64,000 bases of DNA, taken from DASVTR01 sp036382855. Its GTDB lineage: Bacteria > Acidobacteriota > Blastocatellia > Pyrinomonadales > Pyrinomonadaceae. Every line of letters begins with the position of its first letter. Position 1 is the first letter of the stretch. The position numbers and the translations under genes are program-made. The DNA is taken from NCBI GenBank assembly GCA_036382855.1, contig DASVPO010000013.1:1-64000 (forward strand), written 5' to 3'. Of the stretch, positions 24,576 to 33,384 are shown piece by piece. The notes under the pieces were generated by a model. It was not told the DNA's origin. It worked only from the letters and a program-made list of their open reading frames with translations, and searched no databases.

Positions 24576-25565
24576 TTATAAAGCCCGTGCGCCGACGAGG
24601 CCGACGCGCTCCTTAGCCGCCTTCAGTGTCTCACGCGCAATCTGCTCTGCGCGCTCTCGCCCTTCATTCAGAACAGTGTCAAGCTCCGCGTCTGAAATCT
24701 CTCGCACGCGTTCCTGCAAGGGCCGCAGAAATTCAATCATCACGTCGGCCAGATCACCCTTCAACTGTGCGTAGCCTTTGCCCGCAAAGTGTGCTTCGAT
24801 GTCGGCGGGCTGTTGATTGGTCAGGAGCTGGTAAATCGTCAGCAGGTTATTAATCGCCGGACGCTCTTCATCAAAACGAATCTCCGTGCCGGAGTCCGTC
24901 ACCGCACGCTTAAACTTGCGACGCACAGTCTCGTCCGTGTCCAACAGCATGACGCAGCCGTGCGGGTCTTCATCCGACTTCGACATCTTCTTCTGCGGGT
25001 CGGAAAGAGACATGATGCGCGCGCCAACCTTCGGAATGAAAGGCTCAGGCACACGGAACGTTTCGCCGAAATCACGGTTGAAACGAATCGCCAGATCGCG
25101 CGCCAGTTCAAGATGCTGTTTCTGGTCTTCGCCAACGGGCACGAGATCCGTTTGATAAAGCAGAATATCCGCAGCCATCAAGACAGGATAATCGAAGAAG
25201 CCGACGCTCAGATTCTCGCGTTGTTTCCGCGCCTTGTCCTTAAACTGCGTCATGCGCTCAAGCTCCGAGACGCGCGCGATGCAGTTGAGCAGCCACGTCA
25301 ACTCCGTGTGCGCCGCAACATCCGACTGAACGAAGATGGTGGAAATCTTCGGGTCAATGCCGAGCGCGACGTAGATGCGCGCCGTCATTCTGGTTCGCTC
25401 CGCTAGCTCTTCCGGGTCCTGTGGAACAGTGATGGCGTGCTGGTTGACGATGCAGAAAAGGCTTTCGTAGTCGTGCTGCAATTCGACCCAGTTGCGGAAC
25501 GCGCCGAGGTAGTTGCCCAAGTGAAGCGGCCCCGAAGGCTTCACGCCGCTGAAAATACGTTTCAT
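24576..25565 (-). CDS. trpS: tryptophan--tRNA ligase
   Basis: A 329-residue class I aminoacyl-tRNA synthetase. It has the HIGH-equivalent in SGVKPSGPLHLGNYLGA, the tryptophan-binding region FDYPVLMAADILLYQ, VPVGEDQKQHLELARDLA, and the KMSKS loop (DPQKKMSKSDED). The length is typical of the bacterial enzyme. The order M50 protease-trpS-scpA-scpB-rluB is seen in many bacteria. Confidence 0.97.
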   Translation of the reverse strand: MKRIFSGVKPSGPLHLGNYLGAFRNWVELQHDYESLFCIVNQHAITVPQDPEELAERTRMTARIYVALGIDPKISTIFVQSDVAAHTELTWLLNCIARVSELERMTQFKDKARKQRENLSVGFFDYPVLMAADILLYQTDLVPVGEDQKQHLELARDLAIRFNRDFGETFRVPEPFIPKVGARIMSLSDPQKKMSKSDEDPHGCVMLLDTDETVRRKFKRAVTDSGTEIRFDEERPAINNLLTIYQLLTNQQPADIEAHFAGKGYAQLKGDLADVMIEFLRPLQERVREISDAELDTVLNEGRERAEQIARETLKAAKERVGLVGARAL

Positions 25566-25571
25566 GCTATT

Positions 25572-26255
25572 TCAGTTAGCGCCCAGGAAAAGCAGGCGCT
25601 CGGCCACAGGCATCACGACTCCGAAGATGGCCCTGAAGACACCCGTGAAGACCGCTATAAAGAGCAGTACGAAACCAAACTGCTCTAAGGATTCAAGCGC
25701 CGACTCAAAACTCTCCGGCAGTATGCTACTCAAAATCTTGCTGCCGTCGAGCGGTGGAATCGGCAATAAGTTGAAGACGGCAAGGCCGACGTTCAACTTG
25801 AAAAAGATATGCAGTAGGTTGACCGCGCCGAGAACGATGTCCGAATCGCTGTCAACCGCCAAACGCGAAGGGCCTTCAAGCACCAGCACGCCCACCGCCA
25901 GCAGTACGCGAATGATAATGCCAGCGACAACGGCAATCATCAGATTACCGATGACGCCCGCTATCGAAACCCAGAAATTCGCCACGCGCTTATCGCGCCA
26001 CCTGAGAGGATTAACGGGAGTCGGGCGCGCCCAACCAAGCAGCGGCGCGTGTGTAAAAAATGAGAGCGCCGGAAAGAGCAGCGTGCCAATCGGGTCAACG
26101 TGCGAAACAGGATTCAGCGAAATGCGTCCCTGTGAACGCGCAAGGTCGTCGCCAAACCTGTTCGACATCCACGCGTGCCCCGCCTCATGCAGCGACAAGG
26201 AGAAAACAAGCGCTACCATGTAAAGGATAAACTGCCCTATATCAGCACTTCCCAT
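25572..26255 (-). CDS. site-2-protease-like M50 membrane metalloprotease
   Basis: A 227-residue integral membrane protein. The zinc site HEAGHAW (His23-His27) is in the first helix, and the third ligand is probably the Asp of the NLLPIPPLDGSKIL motif. Four or five more hydrophobic helices are visible. This short form, lacking PDZ domains, matches the family commonly linked with trpS and scpA. It probably cleaves membrane-embedded substrates, which are unknown. Confidence 0.92.
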   Translation of the reverse strand: MGSADIGQFILYMVALVFSLSLHEAGHAWMSNRFGDDLARSQGRISLNPVSHVDPIGTLLFPALSFFTHAPLLGWARPTPVNPLRWRDKRVANFWVSIAGVIGNLMIAVVAGIIIRVLLAVGVLVLEGPSRLAVDSDSDIVLGAVNLLHIFFKLNVGLAVFNLLPIPPLDGSKILSSILPESFESALESLEQFGFVLLFIAVFTGVFRAIFGVVMPVAERLLFLGAN

Positions 26256-26392
26256 TGCACTACCGCCCCTCGAAAAACCAACTCGCCAGTGTAACGAATC
26301 ACACTAGCATGCAGCCGCAGGCGTGTCAAAATAACGGTCAGTCGTCAGTTAAAACCACTTCGCTTTGCAGTTGACCAACCCACACTGGCAGT

Positions 26393-27421
26393 CTATCCGA
26401 GCAGTGTTCCTCGAATACCAAGCGGCAGGCTGTAGACAGCATCGTTGGTGGCGACAACCATGTCTCCCTGCGCGTTGAAAGCCAGACCGACGACGTTCAT
26501 GCCCGCGACTGCCATCTGTGCATCGCTGCCATCCGGCGAGATACGCACAATGCCGCGCTGCCCGCCGACCGAAGCGGCAACGTAGAGATTGCCCTCGCGG
26601 TCAAACGCCAACCCTTGCGGCCGCCCCAGGCCCTTATAAAAGACGCTCGCCTGCCCGCTGCCGTCAATTCGCATCACTGATTCATAACTGGAAACGGTTG
26701 GCCCGGTCACATACAGAGCATCGTCCGGCCCGAAGGCCAGATGATAAGCGGAGACGGATGGCTCAAGTTGCGCCCAGGGGGTTTCTTCACCGATGCCATT
26801 GATGCGATAGATTGTGCCCGTACGGTCGCCGACGTACATGCGCCCCTCGCGGTCGAAGGCCAACCCAGTTGCGACGCCCAGATTGCGCGCAAAGGCCACG
26901 GCTTCCTTAAATGGCGTCACGCGATAAACTGTTCCGTCCATCCGGCTCGTGACAAACATCTGCCCGGTCTTGTCGAAAGCGATGCCGGTCGGGTTTGCAA
27001 TGTCGCCCGAAAAATCGTTTAACTCGCCCTCCGCATCAATGCGGAAAATAGAGACTGGAAACTGCTGCCCGCGCGAGCCTGAGCGCGTGACAAACAGAGA
27101 GCCGTCGTCGGGGTCGAAGGCAGGGTTAGTGACCGGGTGTAAATCTTCCGCCAGCTTTCTTCCCACCATTGCTTTCACAGGCGCATGGCTCGTAGAGCCG
27201 TTTGAGAGACGGACTTCCGCTTCACCGCCCGGCAAACCTTCAGGCACGATAGCCAGCACCCTCCGCGAACTAAGGCCCACCAGATGTGCACGCTTTTCGC
27301 CAAACACTGCCGCGCACGCGCGCAACTCTTCAGTCTCGAACCCTTCGCACTCAATGACGACTTCGCCGCCGGGAATCCCCGCAAAGGGATTAACGCGCAG
27401 AACTCGTCTCATACTGCTCAT
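26393..27421 (-). CDS. IPT/TIG plus NHL-repeat beta-propeller protein
   Basis: A 342-residue protein. Residues 10-75 look like an IPT/TIG domain (NPFAGIPGGEVVIECEGFET). The rest consists of NHL or SMP-30-like propeller repeats with the recurring motif GLAFDREGRMYVGD or variants (GIAFDKTGQMFVTS, HLAFGPDDALYVTG, GLAFDREGNLYVAA, GLAFNAQGDMVVAT). No signal peptide is evident. Such propellers bind ligands or other proteins, and no enzymatic residues can be assigned. Confidence 0.82.
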   Translation of the reverse strand: MSSMRRVLRVNPFAGIPGGEVVIECEGFETEELRACAAVFGEKRAHLVGLSSRRVLAIVPEGLPGGEAEVRLSNGSTSHAPVKAMVGRKLAEDLHPVTNPAFDPDDGSLFVTRSGSRGQQFPVSIFRIDAEGELNDFSGDIANPTGIAFDKTGQMFVTSRMDGTVYRVTPFKEAVAFARNLGVATGLAFDREGRMYVGDRTGTIYRINGIGEETPWAQLEPSVSAYHLAFGPDDALYVTGPTVSSYESVMRIDGSGQASVFYKGLGRPQGLAFDREGNLYVAASVGGQRGIVRISPDGSDAQMAVAGMNVVGLAFNAQGDMVVATNDAVYSLPLGIRGTLLG

Positions 27422-27473
27422 CTTTCAACTCTCCGTCGTGAAAAGCAATCAGCTTTCAATCGTTCGGCCCTTC

Positions 27474-27511
27474 CTCTCCATGACACACAGAAATCTGCGG
27501 AGAGTTTTTTT
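27474..27511 (+). terminator. orphan intrinsic terminator-like hairpin
   Basis: CTCTCC (27474-27479) pairs with GGAGAG (27499-27504), with an inner CAGA/TCTG pairing, followed by TTTTTTT (27505-27511) on the plus strand. No plus-strand gene lies upstream for several kilobases, so the transcript it would end is not apparent. It could stop antisense transcription or end a small RNA. Confidence 0.5.
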
Positions 27512-27641
27512 CGACCAAACAATCGTTAATAGCTTTTCATCATACGATGCAGGCGCAAGCGGTGTCTAACCTGACCGCCTTGCGGGCCAGTCGAAATATT
27601 ATTTTCCAGAGCCTCTGGCGGCTTTCGCTCGGCGCTTGCTA

Positions 27642-27650
27642 TGTTATAAT
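27642..27650 (+). promoter_or_regulatory. extended -10 promoter of hflX
   Basis: TGTTATAAT forms a perfect extended -10 (TGnTATAAT). The -35 region (TTTCGC, 27623-27628) is weak, as is common with extended -10 promoters. The start would be near 27657. Confidence 0.6.
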
Positions 27651-27678
27651 TCGTGACGGTCAAGCCATCGGAAAATTG

Positions 27679-27708
27679 TGCTCTCGGAATCAGTCGGTTC
27701 TGAGAGCA
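27679..27708 (+). promoter_or_regulatory. leader hairpin 1 of hflX
   Basis: An 11-bp stem TGCTCTCGGAA/TTCTGAGAGCA (27679-27689 with 27698-27708, one G-T pair) closes an eight-base loop TCAGTCGG. It lies just downstream of the predicted transcription start and has no T-run after it. Confidence 0.6.
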
Positions 27709-27877
27709 ATCTAGCGTTTGACTAAATAATCGCAATGCTCAAGCGATCAGGCGAATTAATTTCGCAGAGCAATATTAACGCCCTTCTGACAGCGTCCGCC
27801 GCCCACCGCTCGCTTCAATCTTTTTGTAACTACAAGCAGTCAGCCGTCAGTAAACGGCAATCAGCCAGCAGGAGTGT

Positions 27878-27905
27878 GAGGCTACGGCCTATGGCCGTGA
27901 GTCTC
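27878..27905 (+). promoter_or_regulatory. leader hairpin 2 of hflX
   Basis: GAGGCTACGGCC (27878-27889) pairs with GGCCGT (27893-27898) and AGTCTC (27900-27905) around a TAT loop, with one bulged G and one wobble. It ends 30 bases before the Shine-Dalgarno sequence, a position suited to control of initiation. Confidence 0.55.
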
Positions 27906-27949
27906 AGCGCCATTGACTGGAAGCTGGCAATTTTTGGAGGATTAAACTA

Positions 27950-29701
27950 ATCAGTAACGTACACGGAAACACACAGGGGCTTAAACACAATCAACTGCGC
28001 CGGATTGAAAAGCTCTACTCGCGCCGGATTGCGCCGCGCCAGATTGTGACGCCGGAGTTTGCACGACAGTTAACCGAGCTCTCGCATGAGACGCGTCGCC
28101 AGATTGGCGTTCTGATTGACCGCAAAGGGTATGTCGAATACGTCGTCGTCGGAGACGCGCGGCGCATTGAACTGCCTGACTTGAAACGCACGCGCGTGGC
28201 CGAAGGACGCTTTCGCGGTTTGCGCTGCGTGCACACGCACTTGCGCGGCGAAGAACTCACGCAGGATGATTTGACAGACCTCGCGCTGCTCCGGCTCGAC
28301 TTGATGGTTGCGCTCGACGTGGACGACCGAACGGGATTGCCCGGCCTCGTGCGCGCCGCACATCTTTTGCCGACGACCGCCGAAGAACTCGGTCAAACTG
28401 ATGGCGACATAGCGCCCTACGCTTTTCTTGAACCCAACATCCCTTCGCAGTTGGATGTTGATTTTCTAGCGCTCATCAATTCGCTCGAAGAAGAGATGGC
28501 GCGCAATCGTCGCACCGTCCGCCGCGCGGGCGTGCGCGACCGTACGATTCTTGTCGGCGTAACGACCACTTCGCTCTCCGAAGCAGAAGAATCCATGGCG
28601 GAGCTTAACGAGCTTGCTACTTCGGCGGGCGTCGTCGTGCTCGACCAGATTATCCAGCGCCGTCAGGCCATTGACCCGCGCACCGTTCTCGGTCGCGGCA
28701 AACTGGACGACCTGCTCGTGCGCGCTCTGCAACTCGGCGCAGACCTGATTGTCTTCGACCGCGAGTTGCAGCCCGCTCAGGTGCGTTCGCTTTCCGAGGC
28801 GACCGACCTGAAAGTCATTGACCGCTCGCAGCTCATCCTCGACATCTTCGCGCAGCGTGCGCAATCGCGCGAGGGTAAGATTCAGGTGGAGTTGGCCCAG
28901 TTGAAATACTTGCTGCCTCGATTGATTGCCGGGCAGGATTCGGCGTTTTCACGACTGGCGGGCGGCATCGGCGGGCGCGGCCCCGGCGAAACGAAACTCG
29001 AAACAGACCGCCGCCGCGTGCGCGACCGCATTCATCGTCTGGAAAAAGAGATTGAGGCGCAGCGCTCTCGCAGGCAGGAACGGCGCAAGGAAAGAATGCG
29101 GCAGGAGTTGCCCATCATCTCCATCGTCGGCTATACGAACGCCGGCAAATCAACCCTACTTAACCAACTGACGGCCAGCACCGTCCACGCAGAGCAGCGC
29201 ATGTTTGCCACCCTCGACCCGACTTCGCGCCGCCTGCGGCTGCCGCGCGAACAGGAAGTCATCATCAACGACACGGTCGGCTTCATACGCGATCTGCCGC
29301 CCGACCTGCTCGCGGCCTTCCGCGCCACGCTCGAAGAAATCAGCGATAGCGATTTGCTGCTGCATCTGATTGACGCCGCAAATCCGCGCTGGCTGCAACA
29401 GCTTGAATCCGTCGAAAGAATCTTAGGCGAGCTTGACTACGCGCAGATTCCGCGTCTCGTCGTCTTCAACAAAGCTGACCTTGTTGACGATGAAACTATC
29501 GCCGCCAACCTGCGCTTCGCTTCGCAGAACGGTGCGCGCGAATGTATCGCGATTTCCGCCATGCAGCCGCAGACATTAAAACCCATGCTGGAAAGAGCCG
29601 GAAGCCTTCTGGCTCTGAATCTCATTGAAGAAGAGGGCACAGGCGCTCGCCTTCAATCGGAGACAGAAGACACGGCGCAGTATGCCGCTCAACCCGAATG
29701 A
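27950..29701 (+). CDS. hflX: GTPase HflX, with an apparent ATC start codon
   Basis: A 583-residue ribosome-associated GTPase that splits stalled or stressed 70S ribosomes. It shows the HflX N-terminal domain, the glycine-rich GGIGGRGPGETKLETDRR linker, G1 GYTNAGKSTL, G3 DTVGF and G4 NKAD. Conserved HflX sequence (NVHGNTQGLKHNQLRRIEKL) begins upstream of the first GTG (28046). Reading back in frame, no ATG, GTG or TTG occurs before a stop at 27914. The codon at the expected start is ATC (27950), with TGGAGGA nine bases upstream. So either ATC is used, the start is mutated, or there is a sequencing error. If GTG 28046 were used, 32 conserved residues would be lost. Confidence 0.9.
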   Translation: MSNVHGNTQGLKHNQLRRIEKLYSRRIAPRQIVTPEFARQLTELSHETRRQIGVLIDRKGYVEYVVVGDARRIELPDLKRTRVAEGRFRGLRCVHTHLRGEELTQDDLTDLALLRLDLMVALDVDDRTGLPGLVRAAHLLPTTAEELGQTDGDIAPYAFLEPNIPSQLDVDFLALINSLEEEMARNRRTVRRAGVRDRTILVGVTTTSLSEAEESMAELNELATSAGVVVLDQIIQRRQAIDPRTVLGRGKLDDLLVRALQLGADLIVFDRELQPAQVRSLSEATDLKVIDRSQLILDIFAQRAQSREGKIQVELAQLKYLLPRLIAGQDSAFSRLAGGIGGRGPGETKLETDRRRVRDRIHRLEKEIEAQRSRRQERRKERMRQELPIISIVGYTNAGKSTLLNQLTASTVHAEQRMFATLDPTSRRLRLPREQEVIINDTVGFIRDLPPDLLAAFRATLEEISDSDLLLHLIDAANPRWLQQLESVERILGELDYAQIPRLVVFNKADLVDDETIAANLRFASQNGARECIAISAMQPQTLKPMLERAGSLLALNLIEEEGTGARLQSETEDTAQYAAQPE

Positions 29702-32121
29702 GCAAACGTCGTCCACGTTTTACATCCCCACTCGACAGGGCGCGCGATGCCGTGCTCGCTTTCATCGTCCGCCCGCTGAAGTGGTTTTCACCGACGACGC
29801 GGTTTCTCCTCGGCTTCTGCCTGCTCGTCGTCGCGACCACCGTCATTCTCACCAACACTTATTCGCGCGCCGCCGTCGAAGAGTACAAGGAAGGCGAAGT
29901 CGTGCGGCGAACCGTTATCTCGCCCGCGGACATTCCCGAAACCGACACGGTCGAGACAGAGCGGCGCAAGGCTGCGGCCAGAGAATTAGTCCGCCCCGTT
30001 TTCAAGTATGATTCGAGACGCAGCGCCACGGCAGAGCAGGATTTCCTAAACTCCTTGTCAGAGCTACGCAAAGATGTCGAAGCGCGCAGCAACGGCAAGA
30101 GAGACTTCCGTTGGCCGGGCGAGGTCGCGCCTCCGCTGAATGAAGAGACGACACGCGCCGACATCGCGCGTGCTCTCATCGCGCATCGTTTCGATAATGC
30201 TGAATTAGAACGACTGACGCGACTGCTGCGCGAATCCGTCGAAGGTTACATTTATCCTGACGACGACGCGCAGCACTTCAAGCCGGAGATTGCTTTGATT
30301 GATATCAGCAATCCGGGCACGCCGACCGTCATCGAGATGCCACAAAGCCGCATGGCCTCGCTCTTCGCGGCGCAGCAAAAACTGCGTTCGCGCATCTCGC
30401 AGTTAAGCGGGTGGACCACAGAACAACAAGCGGCCCTCAATTCCGCGCTCTCGCCGCTCATCAAGCCTAACGTCTCTTTCGACGCGTTAGCCACGAAGGC
30501 TATGCGCGAGGACGCGGCCTTGAAAATCCAGCCGGTCGTCGTCGAACTCAAGCGCAATCAGGTCATCGCGCGCGAGGGCGATACTGTCTCTGCGCACATG
30601 CTGGCCCAGTTTGCGGCTATCCGCAACTACGCACGCACCGCGCGCCGCTGGCACAATCTAATCGGCCTCTTCTTCATCATCGCCGCGCTCTACTGGGCCG
30701 CTTGGAAATTCATAGAGCATCGCAGCACCTCCATCAGCCTCTCGCTCTCGAAGAAGAAAGCCTTTGCGCTGGTCGGCTCAGCCGTGATCGTCGAAACGAT
30801 ACTGATGCGCGTCGGGTTTATCCTCGGCGACAACCTTTCTATACAGGGGATGCGTCCGCCGTTTAACGACCCTACCATCTGGAATTTTGCCATCCCGTTT
30901 GCCGCGGCCGCGCTGCTCGTAGCTCTCCTGGTTGATACGCAGCTTGCTCTGATTACAACGCTTTTGACGGCCGTCTTCGCAGGGATGCTTGCGCCGACAG
31001 GGATGCAGAAGTCGCTCTATGCGCTCATCTCCTGCTCGGCGGCAATCTACGGCATTGGCCGTTACCGCGAGCGGCAATCGGTCACAATCGCGGGCCTGTT
31101 CGTCGGCGCAGTCAACGCCTTCGTCGCCATCGCCCTGATTGCTTACGCTCAGCAACCATTGACGCTCAACACGATTCTGATGGCGATGGGCTGCGGCCTG
31201 CTCGGCGGGCTTTTGACTATCATCTTTACGGCGGGCGGATTACCGATTAACGAATCACTGTTCGGCGTCCTGACGGATGTCAAACTGCTGGAACTCTCCA
31301 ACGCAGACCTCCCCGTCCTGGGCCAACTCGCTTTGCGTGCGCCGGGCACGAACCAGCATTCTCATGCCGTGGGCCAACTGGCCGAAGATGCATGTCGAGC
31401 GGTCGGCGCTAACCCCCTGCTGGCACGCATCGGCGCGCTCTACCACGACATCGGCAAACTGGCCGCGCCCGATTATTTCGTAGAGAACCAGCAGGGCCAT
31501 AATCCACATGATAAGCTGCGCCCCTCGAACAGCGCGCGCATCATCACGAGCCACGTCACTTACGGCCTCAAGCTGGCGAAAGAGATTGGCCTGCCCAAGA
31601 TGATTTCCGATTTCATCCCGCAGCATCACGGGACGCGAACCCTTCATTTCTTCCTGCGCAAGGCACAGGCGCAGGCGGCCATGGATGAAGAGGTTGACGA
31701 AACTGAGTTTCGCTATCCGGGGCCGAAGCCGCAGTTTAAGGAGACTGCGATTATGATGATTGCGGATTCGTGTGAAGCGGCTGCGCGCTCGTTGGCCCAC
31801 CCGAATCCAGAGAATATCCGCTCCATCGTCACAAAGATAGTTGACGCCATTATCAGCGACGGCCAACTGGACGAATGCGACCTCACGCTGCGCGAATTAA
31901 CGACTATCCGCGAATCCGTCATCGCATCGCTGACAGCCATCTACCATGCGCGCATTGATTATCCCGGCTTCAATCCACCACCGATGACAGGCCCGCTCCC
32001 GCCTCTTCCACATCCCGGCCTCGACTCCGAAGAGCGCGGCGTCAGCTATAACCGAACCTCCGAGATTCCCATCAACAAAGGCGGCGAAGTCGAAGACGAG
32101 GCAATTACGAGAAAGCAGTGA
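29698..32121 (+). CDS. 7TM-HD membrane phosphodiesterase, PgpH family
   Basis: An 807-residue protein. One N-terminal helix (about 30-58) is followed by a large extracytoplasmic 7TMR-HDED-like domain (about 60-310), six or more helices (about 325-505) and a cytoplasmic HD domain with YHDIGKLAAPDYF (His-Asp near residue 583). PgpH-type enzymes hydrolyse cyclic di-AMP to pApA. The substrate here is inferred from family membership. Its ATG overlaps the hflX stop (ATGA), so the two are translationally coupled. The TGA stop lies in the start of the adjoining inverted repeat. Confidence 0.93.
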   Translation: MSKRRPRFTSPLDRARDAVLAFIVRPLKWFSPTTRFLLGFCLLVVATTVILTNTYSRAAVEEYKEGEVVRRTVISPADIPETDTVETERRKAAARELVRPVFKYDSRRSATAEQDFLNSLSELRKDVEARSNGKRDFRWPGEVAPPLNEETTRADIARALIAHRFDNAELERLTRLLRESVEGYIYPDDDAQHFKPEIALIDISNPGTPTVIEMPQSRMASLFAAQQKLRSRISQLSGWTTEQQAALNSALSPLIKPNVSFDALATKAMREDAALKIQPVVVELKRNQVIAREGDTVSAHMLAQFAAIRNYARTARRWHNLIGLFFIIAALYWAAWKFIEHRSTSISLSLSKKKAFALVGSAVIVETILMRVGFILGDNLSIQGMRPPFNDPTIWNFAIPFAAAALLVALLVDTQLALITTLLTAVFAGMLAPTGMQKSLYALISCSAAIYGIGRYRERQSVTIAGLFVGAVNAFVAIALIAYAQQPLTLNTILMAMGCGLLGGLLTIIFTAGGLPINESLFGVLTDVKLLELSNADLPVLGQLALRAPGTNQHSHAVGQLAEDACRAVGANPLLARIGALYHDIGKLAAPDYFVENQQGHNPHDKLRPSNSARIITSHVTYGLKLAKEIGLPKMISDFIPQHHGTRTLHFFLRKAQAQAAMDEEVDETEFRYPGPKPQFKETAIMMIADSCEAAARSLAHPNPENIRSIVTKIVDAIISDGQLDECDLTLRELTTIRESVIASLTAIYHARIDYPGFNPPPMTGPLPPLPHPGLDSEERGVSYNRTSEIPINKGGEVEDEAITRKQ

Positions 32122-32219
32122 CGAGTGACGAGTGACGAGTTAACACAAGTTCCGTAATGCCAACGGCTCGTCACTTGCTTCTTGCTCGTCACTCGTCACT
32201 TGCCACTCGTCACTGCTTT
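32112..32219. repeat. iterated-word inverted repeat (AGTGACGAGTGACG type)
   Basis: The left arm is AAAGCAGTGACGAGTGACGA with two more GTGACGAGT units. The right arm repeats CTCGTCACT and ends CACTCGTCACTGCTTTT. It fills the gap between convergent genes (the HD phosphodiesterase and the HIT protein). The left arm includes the phosphodiesterase stop codon. Confidence 0.88.
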
Positions 32220-32713
32220 TAGAATTTGCCGTGCAGTTTGCGGTAGGTGTCTGAGAGGTCTTCGGGGATGACGCGTGTTTCGCCGATGGTGGACATGAAA
32301 TTGGCGTCGCCAGTCCAGCGCGGCATGATGTGCAGGTGAATGTGGTCGGCGACTCCGGCCCCGGCTGAGCGTCCAAGGTTCATGCCGAGGTTAAAGCCGT
32401 GCGGCTTGTAAGCCTCGCGCAGGATGCTCTGGCAGCGCTTGGTCAAATCCATTAATTCGTCAGTCGTCTCTTTGGGCGCGGTGTCCAGTTCGCCCAGATG
32501 TGCGTAGGGGACGATGAGCAGATGCCCGCTGCTGTAGGGGTATAGATTCAGAACGACGAAATTGTGTGCGGCGCGATGAAGGATAAGATTTTTCGCGTCG
32601 TCGTCCGTGTTCTGTTGGAGTGTGCAGAAGACGCAGGCGCTTGAGTTTTCCGCCTGTTCGTTAGAGCCTGACTTGATGTAGTCGTAGCGCCACGGACTCC
32701 ATAATCTGTCCAT
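32219..32713 (-). CDS. HIT-family nucleotide hydrolase/transferase
   Basis: A 164-residue histidine-triad protein. The catalytic motif is HIHLHIMPRW (HxHxHxx). A CxxC-type pair in CVFCTLQQ near residue 28 fits the metal-binding FHIT/Ap4A-like branch. Substrates are likely dinucleoside polyphosphates or AMP conjugates. It lies 36 bases after the IHF/HU gene on the same strand. Confidence 0.93.
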   Translation of the reverse strand: MDRLWSPWRYDYIKSGSNEQAENSSACVFCTLQQNTDDDAKNLILHRAAHNFVVLNLYPYSSGHLLIVPYAHLGELDTAPKETTDELMDLTKRCQSILREAYKPHGFNLGMNLGRSAGAGVADHIHLHIMPRWTGDANFMSTIGETRVIPEDLSDTYRKLHGKF

Positions 32714-32749
32714 CTCGCGGCTCTCCTTCGTTAAAGCAGCGGGCGAAAA

Positions 32750-33112
32750 TTAAGGAGCCGGAGGCGCTTGGTCGTCGTCCGTCGTAGACGAGGCGTTGGC
32801 GTCGGTTGAAGCGCTTTTGGCGGGGGCGTGCTCTTCGTTGATGAGCTCTTTGAGTTCTTTGCCGGGTTTGAAGTAGGGCACACGCTTGGCCGGAATGTTA
32901 ACGGGGTCGCCCGTCTTCGGATTGCGGCCGCGCCGCGCGCCTCGCTCGCGCACGCGAAAACTACCGAAGCCTCGCAACTCTATCTTCTCGCCCTGATTGA
33001 GCGTGTCAATAATGCTTTCGAAAACAATCTCAACGAGCCGCTCGGCATCCTTCTTCGTCAACTCGGCTGCCCGCGCGACATCTTCAACAAGTTCTGCTTT
33101 CGTCATCACCAT
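32750..33112 (-). CDS. ihfB: IHF/HU-family DNA-binding protein
   Basis: A 120-residue nucleoid protein. The core MTKAELVEDVARAAELTKKDAERLVEIVFESII, GFGSFRVRERGARRGRNPKTGDPVNIPA and PYFKPGKEL is complete, with the DNA-intercalating Pro in the flexible arm. It resembles IHF subunits. The position after rpsA matches ihfB of many bacteria, so the symbol is tentative. An Ala/Asp-rich tail of about 25 residues follows. I chose ATG 33112, with GGAG ten bases upstream, and 33106 is an alternative. Confidence 0.9.
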   Translation of the reverse strand: MVMTKAELVEDVARAAELTKKDAERLVEIVFESIIDTLNQGEKIELRGFGSFRVRERGARRGRNPKTGDPVNIPAKRVPYFKPGKELKELINEEHAPAKSASTDANASSTTDDDQAPPAP

Positions 33113-33305
33113 TATATTGCCGCTCCGTTTCAAAGGCTTCTCTCAAGCCGCAAAGACCCTGTCGGGTCGAAGTTTATTTACAAAGGGTGCATAAAGGTGT
33201 GAGGGCTTCAGCCGTTCGTACAGTAGCAGAAAAAGGTCTCGCCTCGCAAGACACAACTCGCTTGCAGGCAACATTTTAACTGCCGCCGCCCACGGCGCAA
33301 AAGAA

Positions 33306-33363
33306 AGCGCCCTGCGTGTGTTGAGGCTAAAGTTCGGTTCAGCATCAACGCGCGCAGGGCGCT
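33306..33363 (-). terminator. rpsA terminator hairpin
   Basis: A 19-bp stem with two G-T pairs (arms 33306-33324 and 33345-33363; AGCGCCCTGCG and its complement at the base) closes a 20-base loop. On the minus strand it is followed at once by TTTCTTTT. It lies 22 bases after the rpsA stop. The long loop is unusual. Confidence 0.7.
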
Positions 33364-33384
33364 CGCCTTCGATTATTCTAACGG

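Larger units (their letters stand above)
27422..27949. other. 528-base divergent intergenic region upstream of hflX
   Basis: It holds the orphan terminator (27474-27511), an extended -10 promoter (27642-27650) and a leader of about 290 bases with two hairpins. A 71-codon open frame at 27735-27950 lacks a ribosome binding site and protein-like composition. No Hfq gene is seen, although hfq often precedes hflX. Confidence 0.7.

Noticed and set aside
24789..25406. 205-codon plus-strand frame
   Set aside because: It is antisense to trpS and is a product of high G+C codon use.
26325..26400. Further iterated-word inverted repeat
   Set aside because: Only short GTCAGTCGTCAGTT-like words with poor arm match are present, so it is at best a decayed copy.
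27735..27950. 71-codon open frame in the hflX leader
   Set aside because: No ribosome binding site, low-complexity translation made from repeat-like words, and it overlaps the leader hairpin. It is better explained as untranslated leader.
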